Of a stretch of 53,237 bases of DNA, positions 16,089 through 22,798 are shown in pieces. Both the position numbers and the translations under genes were made by a program. The notes beneath the pieces were generated by a model. The model was not told the DNA's origin, did not search any database, and worked only from the letters and a program-made list of their open reading frames with translations. Where the stretch lies: contig CAZTOW010000062.1 of the NCBI GenBank assembly GCA_964615375.1, positions 1-53,237 of the forward strand, read 5' to 3'. This stretch comes from CAZKWG01 sp964615375 (GTDB lineage: Bacteria; Myxococcota_A; UBA796; CAZKWG01). The stretch's first letter is position 1, and each line of letters starts with the position of its first letter.

Positions 16089-17006
16089 ATGCACGCCGAT
16101 CTGCTCCTCTCGCTCCTCCTCCTCGGGTGCAGGGCCCGCTCCGACGCCGAGACCGCCCCGGTCGAGGGCGCCCCGGTCCAGCTCACCGACGAGCGCCTGG
16201 TCCTGAGCGGCGGCTTCGCCGATCCCGGCGTGGTGTACTTCCAGACGTACTATTGGATGTACGTCAACACGGTGGGCGGCGTAGACGAGGGGACCACCGT
16301 GTACCGCTCCGCGGACACGATCACCTGGGAGCCCGCCGCGGGCGTGCTCTTCCCGGGCGTGGCGACCGGGCGGGCGGTGCTCATGGGCGAGGAGCTGCGC
16401 TTCTTCTACCCGGGCAGCCCGGACGGCGAGGAGGGCTCAGCGAAGGCCATCTTGAGCGCGATCTCCACCGACGGGACCACGTTTACCGACGAGCCCGGCG
16501 TGCGCTGGCGCTCGGAGGAGGGCGACGCGGGCGGCCCTACTCTGCTCGCGCGCGAGGACGGGAGCTGGGAGGCCTGGTTCCACGTCACACAGCCCGGGGA
16601 GGAGGACCCGGCGGTGGAGCGCGGTCGTATCGGCTCCGCCTCCAGCCTGGCCGGCGCCGCCTGGACCGTGGACGAGGGCTGGGCGCTGGAGGCCGATCCA
16701 GAGGTGGAGGGCGTGGAGCCCGAGGCACAGGTGCTCCACCCCTTCGCGCTGGAGCGGGGCGGCCTCCGGTGGATGTTCTACAACGCGCACGCCGTCCTCT
16801 ACGCGGCGGTCTCCGAGGACGGGGAGTCCTGGACCCGCCTCGGCGCCCTGGGGGAGGGGGCGGACCTCTGCGCCGCCGAGCTCCAGGACGGCGTACTGTG
16901 GGCCTGGTACGGGCGTTACGCCGACGAGACGGGGGGCGAGGTCTGGACCGCGCGGCTGGACCTGGACGCCGACGCCGCGAGAGCCGCCGTGCAACGGGGA
17001 CGCTGA
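16089..17006 (+). CDS. Lipoprotein with beta-propeller-like (glycosidase-like) domain
   Basis: The 305-residue protein has a short signal peptide with lipobox LLLG-C (Cys14). The mature part contains repeated strand-turn units with Trp/Tyr/Asp, such as YYWMYVNTVGG, EELRFFYPGS, GSWEAWFHV, GLRWMFYNAH and GVLWAWYGRY. They look like the blades of a five-bladed propeller of the GH43/GH32/BNR type. Whether it cleaves sugar or only binds is unknown, as no catalytic triad could be assigned. It is flanked by two other exported proteins on the same strand. The family assignment is by appearance only. Confidence 0.6.
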   Translation: MHADLLLSLLLLGCRARSDAETAPVEGAPVQLTDERLVLSGGFADPGVVYFQTYYWMYVNTVGGVDEGTTVYRSADTITWEPAAGVLFPGVATGRAVLMGEELRFFYPGSPDGEEGSAKAILSAISTDGTTFTDEPGVRWRSEEGDAGGPTLLAREDGSWEAWFHVTQPGEEDPAVERGRIGSASSLAGAAWTVDEGWALEADPEVEGVEPEAQVLHPFALERGGLRWMFYNAHAVLYAAVSEDGESWTRLGALGEGADLCAAELQDGVLWAWYGRYADETGGEVWTARLDLDADAARAAVQRGR

Positions 17007-17048
17007 ATCGGGTATCATGAAGCTGCAACCAAGGGAGGTCAGAGGACC

Positions 17049-17966
17049 ATGCTCGTCGCCGCGCTCCTGTCGCTCGCCCTCACCGCCCCGGCCCAGGCCG
17101 CGCCGCCTCCAGATCTGCGGGTCTACTGGTCCAGCCTCAACGTGTTCCGGCTCGGCCCCACGGGCCTGGAGAGCCAGAACCGCGTGATGATGCAGAAGCG
17201 CCTGATGGACAGCGACTCGGTGCTCTTCGAGAACACCTTCCTGTCGGGCGGCGTCGGCCTCAAGCTCAACCCGGCCTACGTCAAGGCGGGCCCGGTCCTC
17301 GAGCTCCAGCCCATCGCGCTCTTCAACCTCCGGGTCTCCTACGAGTTCGTCTCCTACTTCGGGAGCTTCGGCTACCTCCAGAGCTGGCCCGAGCCGACCT
17401 CGGCCTACTCCTTCGAGCTGAGCGAGCGCGACCGCAACCAGCTCGACGGGCTCAACTACGTCACCTCCGGCCACCACCTGCTCATCGAGCCCACGGTGCA
17501 GGCGAAGGCGAGCGTGTTCGCGGTGCGGTCCAAGACGGCCATCGAGTACTGGGACGTGACCCTGCACGACGATGAGCTCGTGTTCTACGACGCCACGCTG
17601 CACACGCTGGTCCCGGGCAAGGGCTGGACCTTCGCCAACGACAGCGACCTGCTCTTCGTCGGGAAGCACCACCTCACCGCGGGTGTACGTTACAGCGGTG
17701 TTTTCCCGCAGTATGCCGCCAACGACTTCCAGAGCGGCGAGGTCTCGGCCAGCGCCATCGACGGCAGCGTCCACAAGGTCGGGCCGCTGCTGGCCTGGTC
17801 CTTCCACATGCGCGAGTACCAGCCCAAGGGGCTGTCCAAGCCCACGCTGCTGCTGGTGGGCGGCTGGTACCTCAAGCACCCGAACCCGGTGGAGAGCGCT
17901 TTCCCCTACATCCTGGTGGGCTTCGGCTTCACCCGTGAGCTCCTGGGCGAGAGCTCAAGCGGCTGA
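17049..17966 (+). CDS. Putative outer-membrane beta-barrel protein
   Basis: The 305-residue product has a clear signal peptide (MLVAALLSLALTAPAQA). The mature protein has alternating hydrophobic/polar strands rich in aromatic residues and ends with strands such as PYILVGFGFTREL, typical of small outer-membrane barrels. GGGAGG lies upstream of the ATG, and a -10-like GGTATCAT at 17011-17018. Its last 12 bp overlap the convergent glycosyltransferase gene. No specific family is recognised; a barrel role is inferred from pattern alone. Confidence 0.6.
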   Translation: MLVAALLSLALTAPAQAAPPPDLRVYWSSLNVFRLGPTGLESQNRVMMQKRLMDSDSVLFENTFLSGGVGLKLNPAYVKAGPVLELQPIALFNLRVSYEFVSYFGSFGYLQSWPEPTSAYSFELSERDRNQLDGLNYVTSGHHLLIEPTVQAKASVFAVRSKTAIEYWDVTLHDDELVFYDATLHTLVPGKGWTFANDSDLLFVGKHHLTAGVRYSGVFPQYAANDFQSGEVSASAIDGSVHKVGPLLAWSFHMREYQPKGLSKPTLLLVGGWYLKHPNPVESAFPYILVGFGFTRELLGESSSG

Positions 17967-19442
17967 GCCGCGACGGGCGCGCGCCACGGCCAGGATCGAC
18001 AGGCCCGTGGGCAGGGGGAGCCGGCTCTCCAGCGGGAGCAGCGCGGTGGAGAGCGTGTTGTAGAGCCCGAGCTGCGCGGCGGGGAGCCGCTCCTTCTCCA
18101 ACATCCCGCCGGAGAGCGCCCAGCCGGCCAGGCCCAGCAGGTTGAACCAGCGGGTGTGCTCGATCTCGAAGCCGGCGCCCTCCAGGCTCGCGCGCAGCGT
18201 CTCCATGGTGTAACGTCGCTTCCGGCCCATCGCGCGGTCCAGGGAGCCCAGCATCCCGGGGTGCGCGGGGCCAAGCATCACCAGCCGCCCGCCGGTGGGC
18301 TCCAGCAGGCGTCGCGCCGCCGCCAGCGCCGCACCCTCGTCCTCGAGCTGGTCCAGCACGTTGATCGCCACCAGCGTGTCCACGCCCGCCTCCAGCGCCG
18401 GGGGCGGCGGGTCCCCGAGCTGCCAGCGGATCACCTCCACCGTGTCGTGCAGCGCGTAGCTCGACCGCAGCGTGCGCACGGCGACCTCGTGGGTGTCGGC
18501 CGCGATCACGTCGCCGCAGCGCAGCATGTAGTCCGTCACCGCGCCGAAGCCCGCGCCCACCTGCAGGATCCTGCGGCCCAGGAAGGGGCGGATCGCCAGG
18601 AAGAGCTGCTCGTTGAAGGCCCGCATCCCGCGCATCTTCTGGAGCGTGTCGGTCAGCGCCTCCGCCTCCACGTCGCGCTCCCCGAGCCGGTGTCGCGCCA
18701 GCACCACCAGCGTGTCCACGGCGTCCCGCCAGCCGATCTTCTTGCCCAGCGCGTAGCCGCGCCCGCTGTAGGAGATCGGCACCTCGAAGATCCGCCAGCG
18801 TTGCCGCGCGATCTTCACCGTCAGCTCCGGGTCGATGCCGAAGCGCTCGCTCTCCAGGTGGAGCCCCCGCAGCACGTCCGCGCGGAAGACCTTGTAGCAG
18901 GTCTCCATGTCCGTGAGATCGAGGTCGGTGGCCAGGTTCCCCAGGAGCGTCAGCAGCCGGTTGCCCTGGGTGTGCCAGAAGTGCAGCACGCGCCGGTCGG
19001 AGGCCAGGTAGCGGCTGCCGTAGACCACGTCGGCGCGGTCCTCCAGGATCGGCGTTACAAGTTTGGGATAGTCGCGTGGATCGTACTCCAGATCCGCGTC
19101 CTGGATGAGGATGAGGTCTCCTGTGGCCCGCTGAAGGCCCGAACGCACGGCCGAGCCCTTCCCCCGGTTCTCCGGGTGAAACAGCGTGATGATCTCCGCG
19201 TCCTCCATGAGGCGCGCCGCGTCCAGCCCCCGCCGGCTCAGCACCGGCCCCACCACGGCCCTCCAGTCCTCGCGCAGGGACTCCACGATGGCCCGCGTGC
19301 CGTCGGTGGAGAGATCGTCGATGACCACGATCTGGCGCCGGAGGGAGAGCGGGCGCAGATCGACCGCCAGGACCTGCGCGATCACCGATCTCAGCGTGGA
19401 ACGTTCGTTGTACACGGGGATGACGATCGAGAGCGTCTTCAT
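17955..19442 (-). CDS. Bifunctional family 2 glycosyltransferase / SAM methyltransferase
   Basis: The N-terminal half (1 to about 250) is a GT2 (dolichyl-phosphate-mannose-synthase-like) fold. It has SIVIPVYNE (5-13), the nucleotide-binding acidic pair D42-D43 (VVIDDLSTDGT), RGKGSAVRSG, and the metal-binding DAD at 115-117 (QDADLEYDP). The C-terminal half (about 270-490) is a class I methyltransferase with VGAGFG (295-300). It probably transfers a sugar to a lipid carrier and methylates the same or a linked product. The acceptor is unknown. No membrane segment follows the GT2 domain. It is divergent from the ExbD-like gene, with about 145 bp between them. Confidence 0.85.
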   Translation of the reverse strand: MKTLSIVIPVYNERSTLRSVIAQVLAVDLRPLSLRRQIVVIDDLSTDGTRAIVESLREDWRAVVGPVLSRRGLDAARLMEDAEIITLFHPENRGKGSAVRSGLQRATGDLILIQDADLEYDPRDYPKLVTPILEDRADVVYGSRYLASDRRVLHFWHTQGNRLLTLLGNLATDLDLTDMETCYKVFRADVLRGLHLESERFGIDPELTVKIARQRWRIFEVPISYSGRGYALGKKIGWRDAVDTLVVLARHRLGERDVEAEALTDTLQKMRGMRAFNEQLFLAIRPFLGRRILQVGAGFGAVTDYMLRCGDVIAADTHEVAVRTLRSSYALHDTVEVIRWQLGDPPPPALEAGVDTLVAINVLDQLEDEGAALAAARRLLEPTGGRLVMLGPAHPGMLGSLDRAMGRKRRYTMETLRASLEGAGFEIEHTRWFNLLGLAGWALSGGMLEKERLPAAQLGLYNTLSTALLPLESRLPLPTGLSILAVARARRGSAA

Positions 19443-19588
19443 GGATCCTGATCAGATGTTCGGTGTCGATTCGCCGCGACCCTATCACGCGCGACCAGGG
19501 GCGCGCGCCTCGGACAAGGGATCGTCAAGAGCGGATCGGCGGTAGCACTCTCCTCGGCGGGGGGTGTCCAAGGGCTGAGGAGGTCCCC

Positions 19589-20059
19589 ATGCGCGCAGCC
19601 CACGCCCGTCACGAGCTCGACCCGGAGGAGGGTGAGCTCAACCTCACGCCCTACCTGGATCTGGTCATCAACCTGGTCGTCTTCCTCATGGCCAGCATGA
19701 TGGCCATCGGCAGCCTGCGCCTCATCGACATCGAGGCGCCCGCGGTCTGCTCGGACTGCCCCGACGCCCCGAGGCGGAGCCTGCCGCTGACGCTCACCCT
19801 GAGCGCGCGGGGCGCGTTGATCGCGTCCTCGGACGGGTCCGTCCCCTCCGAGCTGCTGCCGGGACCGCTGGACGACGCGCGTCTCACCGAGGCGCTGGCG
19901 AGCTGGAAGCAGCGCTACGGGCTGGACGAGCGCATCACGGTGAGCGCCTCAGCCGATCTGCCCTATGTGGAGCTGGTCCGGGCCCTGGACGCGGCCCGAG
20001 AGGACGCGGGCGCGCCGCTCTTCCCCCAGGTGAGCCTGGCCGTGGCGCAGCAGCGCTGA
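19589..20059 (+). CDS. ExbD/TolR-like membrane protein
   Basis: The 156-residue protein has the ExbD/TolR layout: a short cytoplasmic N-terminus, one membrane helix (about 24-43) that contains D24 (PYLDLVINLVV), the position of the proton-carrying Asp, and a periplasmic ferredoxin-like domain. A CxxC (C54, C57; VCSDC) lies just after the helix. The start at 19589 follows GAGGAGGT. No ExbB/TolQ partner is nearby; the nearest are in the Ton operon at 47.7-49.7 kb. It is the first gene of a run that continues into the nucleotidyltransferase/PqqD/HPrK-like set, though a -10-like motif at 20069 could separate them. Confidence 0.8.
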   Translation: MRAAHARHELDPEEGELNLTPYLDLVINLVVFLMASMMAIGSLRLIDIEAPAVCSDCPDAPRRSLPLTLTLSARGALIASSDGSVPSELLPGPLDDARLTEALASWKQRYGLDERITVSASADLPYVELVRALDAAREDAGAPLFPQVSLAVAQQR

Positions 20060-20068
20060 GCGCCCGCT

Positions 20069-20076
20069 GCTATCCT
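20069..20076 (+). promoter_or_regulatory. Candidate -10 element (GCTATCCT)
   Basis: GCTATCCT lies 26 bp before the ATG of the nucleotidyltransferase gene, the same distance as GCTATGCT before the gene at 2133. It is one of several similar motifs in the window and suggests that a transcript starts here. Confidence 0.4.
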
Positions 20077-20094
20077 CTCGTGGGGGAGGGACAG

Positions 20095-21126
20095 ATGTCC
20101 GGCGCAGAGAGGCTGCTCTGGCTGCTCGGCGAGGAGGATCCACCCGACGGGGCGCCGAACCTCGCCGAGGAGGCGCTGGCGGTGACCCTCGGGCTGAGCG
20201 CCTGGCAGGTGCTCCCCTGGGTGGCTCCGCGGCTGGCGGTCTGGGCGGGGCCAGCCCGCTCGCAGGCCCGGCGTCTGGCGGAGGACGTGGCGGTGGCGGT
20301 CCACACGCACGCCCGCCTCCAGATCCGCATGTCACATCGGATACAGGACGCTTTCTCGGCGGCGGGCATGGACTTCGTGCTGTTGAAGGGCGCGGCCGTC
20401 CGCGCCGCGATCTGGCCCGACCCGACCCTGCGCGGCGGCTGGGACACGGACCTGGGCGTGCTGCCGGGCCGGGGCAGGGAGGCGGAGGCGCTGGGGCGCT
20501 CGCTCGGCTTCACGCCGGTCTGGATACGGCCGGAAGATCGCGCCATGCTCCCCATCCCACGGCTGAACCGAGCCCTCTTCGAGGCGCGTCACTACGAGCT
20601 GTGCATGATGGTGCGCGAGGCCGTGATCGAGGATCTCTCCCCCGCGGTCCAGGACGCCATCCGCCGCGCGCTGCCCCTGCTGAAGGCGCCGATCTGGACG
20701 GAGCGGGGGGGCGAGCTGGTCGCTCGGAGCTCCCTCGATCTGCACTTCGGCATCGGGCCGACCACCGGCGTCGCCATGATGATGCGCGACGCCGAGGAGC
20801 GCGTCGTCCACGGTCGCCGTGCCCTGTGCCCCCCGGTGGAGGCCATGGCCCTGCACGCCGCGCAGAAGCTGGTGCGGGAGCGCGCCGGGCTGCACCAGCT
20901 CGCCGATCTGGGGCGTCTGCTGCCGCGGGTCGTGGCCGAGGGCCGCCAGGAGCGCCTGGAGCGCCTGCTGTGGGCCGAGCTCCCCGAGCTCCCCGCGCGG
21001 AGGCTGCTCCACGCGCTGGACCAGGGGAGGCTCAGCCCGGTTGAGATCCACGCGGCCCTGCTCGGCCCAGAGCGGAGCTTGGACGCTCATCCTGTGCCCC
21101 TCCCCCCGGAGCGGGGCGAGGCCTGA
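20095..21126 (+). CDS. Nucleotidyltransferase family protein (PF14907 type, HPr-rel-like system)
   Basis: The 343-residue protein carries the nucleotidyltransferase signature FVLLKGAAVRAAIWPDP followed by LRGGWDTDLGVLP, with the metal-binding aspartates D117 and D119. N- and C-terminal helical regions flank it. Members of this family occur with PqqD-like proteins and HPr-kinase-like proteins in putative peptide-modification clusters, as here. The expected activity is nucleotide transfer to an unknown peptide, sugar or protein. The start is taken at ATG 20095 (GGGAGGGA upstream), not the in-frame GTG at 20080. An 80-bp gap, holding a -10-like GCTATGCT at 21156, precedes the small peptide gene. 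Confidence 0.78.
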   Translation: MSGAERLLWLLGEEDPPDGAPNLAEEALAVTLGLSAWQVLPWVAPRLAVWAGPARSQARRLAEDVAVAVHTHARLQIRMSHRIQDAFSAAGMDFVLLKGAAVRAAIWPDPTLRGGWDTDLGVLPGRGREAEALGRSLGFTPVWIRPEDRAMLPIPRLNRALFEARHYELCMMVREAVIEDLSPAVQDAIRRALPLLKAPIWTERGGELVARSSLDLHFGIGPTTGVAMMMRDAEERVVHGRRALCPPVEAMALHAAQKLVRERAGLHQLADLGRLLPRVVAEGRQERLERLLWAELPELPARRLLHALDQGRLSPVEIHAALLGPERSLDAHPVPLPPERGEA

Positions 21127-21206
21127 GGCTGGTGCGCGCAGCACCTGGCACCTGTGCTATGCTCACCCGGTCAGAAGTTCAGCATGGTGGACGTGGAGAG
21201 CGGGCG

Positions 21207-21512
21207 ATGACTGAGCATGATGGGGCGGGATGTCCTCTTCGAGACCAGGCATTTCTGGACGCGCTCGTAGAGAGGGTGGCCGCGCGGGTCGCCGACCGCG
21301 TCTGCGAGCGCCTGGGCGCCCCCGCCGCACAGCCTCCCCCGGAGCAGGCCATGGAGATGGGCGCTCAGCTCCTCGGGGATCCCACGAACCTTCGCCAGCT
21401 TGTGCGCACGGTGATGCAGGCCCTGACCACCCCGCTGTCCCCGGTGGCCGAGCAGGACATGGCGGCCAGCGCGCCCCTGCCCCTGCACCGCGAGCGTCTG
21501 GACGACGAATAG
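21207..21512 (+). CDS. Small protein in PqqD/HPrK cluster (101 aa), possible peptide substrate
   Basis: The 101-residue product has no recognisable domain. The N-terminal half is amphipathic helix (LVERVAARVADRVCERLG, about 19-36). A Pro/Gln-rich link follows, then a second helical part, and an acidic C-terminus (HRERLDDE). Two cysteines (C9, C33) are present. GGAGAG lies 8 nt before the ATG. Its position between the nucleotidyltransferase and the PqqD-like protein makes it a candidate substrate or chaperone of this system, but nothing in its sequence proves it. In-frame upstream starts exist; 21207 was chosen for its ribosome site. Confidence 0.55.
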   Translation: MTEHDGAGCPLRDQAFLDALVERVAARVADRVCERLGAPAAQPPPEQAMEMGAQLLGDPTNLRQLVRTVMQALTTPLSPVAEQDMAASAPLPLHRERLDDE

Positions 21513-21545
21513 ACCACTGTTTAACCTCCATCTCGAGGAGCCCTC

Positions 21546-21968
21546 ATGGATCTCGTCCGCCGCAACCCCTCCCTGGACCACGCCACCGTCGGCGAGCGCG
21601 CCCTGCTCTACGCGGGGGAGGGTGATCTGGTCCTCCTGCTCTCTCCCGAGGCCGCCGCGCTCTGGTCGCGGGCCGAGGAGGAGCGCGACTCGGCCGAGCT
21701 GCTGGCGCGCGCCACCGCCGAGGCGCCACCGGACGTCGCCACCCAGGCCCTGGCCGAGCTCCGCGCAGCGGGCGCGCTCCTGAGCCCCGGCGCTCGGCCG
21801 CCCGCGATGCAGGCCCAGGAGGGTCGCCACGTCCGGGTCATGGCGGCGGCGGCGGCCCTGGGCGCGCTGGAGATCGCGGCGGGCGCCCTGGGCTTCGGCG
21901 AGGCCTTCGCCGCGACGGCGGGCGGTGGCGGCGGTGGAGGGGGCTACGGCGCAGCCGGGCTGCTGTGA
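21546..21968 (+). CDS. PqqD-like protein with hydrophobic and polyglycine C-terminal tail
   Basis: Residues 1 to about 80 match the PqqD/RRE-type winged helix seen in peptide-modification clusters: RRNPSLDHATVGERALLY, VLLLSPEAAALW, then an LRAAGALL helix. Such domains bind leader peptides. Unusually, the 140-residue protein continues into a hydrophobic Ala/Gly/Leu stretch (about 98-120) and a run of eight glycines followed by YGAAGLL (126-140). The tail looks like a modifiable core or membrane-active peptide, so this may be a precursor fused to its own recognition element, or the tail may be an anchor. GAGGAG precedes the ATG. Its stop overlaps the start of the HPrK-like gene (GTGA). Confidence 0.72.
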   Translation: MDLVRRNPSLDHATVGERALLYAGEGDLVLLLSPEAAALWSRAEEERDSAELLARATAEAPPDVATQALAELRAAGALLSPGARPPAMQAQEGRHVRVMAAAAALGALEIAAGALGFGEAFAATAGGGGGGGGYGAAGLL

Positions 21969-22798
21969 GCGAGGGGCGCTGGCGTTTCGGGGGGCTGGTG
22001 GCCGGCTTCGACCCCGGCGCTCCCCGAGCCCGCGCCTATCTCGAGCACGTCTACGGCGCCTGCAGGGTCGATGAGCCCGCCGATCTGCGCTTCGTCCTGG
22101 AGGCGCGAGGGGGGCAGAGCTCCCTGCGCCCGGAGCGCCCGGAGCACGCGCTCCCGGTGGAGACGGAGCGTTCCCTGCGGCGCTTCTTCGGCGCCGAGGG
22201 CGAGGAGGTGCCGCCCTCCTGGCCCGTGGAGAGCGCGGTGGCGATGACCCTGCGCGCCTGGGCGGAGGGGGTGCTCCTGCACGCCGCCGCGGTGGAGGTC
22301 CACGGGCGGGCCCTGCTGCTGGTGGCGCCCTCTGGGGGCGGGAAGACCACGCTGGCGCTGGCGCTGGCGCGGAGAGGGCACGGGCTCCTGAGCGACGAGC
22401 TGGTCCCCGTCCGCTGGGAGGGGGCGCAGATCCTCCCCTTCCCGCGGACGCTCTTCGTGCGCTCGGAGGCGGATCCCGAGGGGCCCCGCGCCGTGGTCCG
22501 GCCGGAGGGCCTGCGCCGGGCCACCCCCGGGCCGCTGTGCGGGGCGCTCTTCCTGGGCCCGCGCGAGGAGCGCGCCGCCCTGCGCCCGCTCCGGCTCACG
22601 CTCGGGGATCCAGGCCTGCTTCAGCCGCTCACCCAGAGCTTCCTGGTGGCGGCGAGCTGGGGGCCGGAGCCCGGCGCCTGGCTGCTGCGGCACGCCCGCG
22701 TGCAGGGCCTCCTGGCCCGGGTGCCTGGTCAGCGCCTCGCGCTGGGCGGGATCGAGGAGACGGCGGACCTCATCGAGGGCTTCGCGGCGCGCTGTTGA
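21965..22798 (+). CDS. HPr kinase-related protein
   Basis: The 277-residue protein has the HPr kinase/phosphorylase-like P-loop core: LLHAAAV (104-110, with His106), Walker A APSGGGKTT (121-129, K127), and SDE (143-145). The N-terminal about 90 residues and the C-terminal extension are unlike true HprK. No PTS genes are seen, so it probably phosphorylates, or uses nucleotide on, a product of the same cluster; NCBI families for 'HprK-related kinase' describe such sets with a PqqD-like protein and a nucleotidyltransferase. GTG start at 21965 overlaps the PqqD stop by 4 nt. The last 29 bp overlap the convergent ATPase gene. Confidence 0.78.
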   Translation: MSEGRWRFGGLVAGFDPGAPRARAYLEHVYGACRVDEPADLRFVLEARGGQSSLRPERPEHALPVETERSLRRFFGAEGEEVPPSWPVESAVAMTLRAWAEGVLLHAAAVEVHGRALLLVAPSGGGKTTLALALARRGHGLLSDELVPVRWEGAQILPFPRTLFVRSEADPEGPRAVVRPEGLRRATPGPLCGALFLGPREERAALRPLRLTLGDPGLLQPLTQSFLVAASWGPEPGAWLLRHARVQGLLARVPGQRLALGGIEETADLIEGFAARC

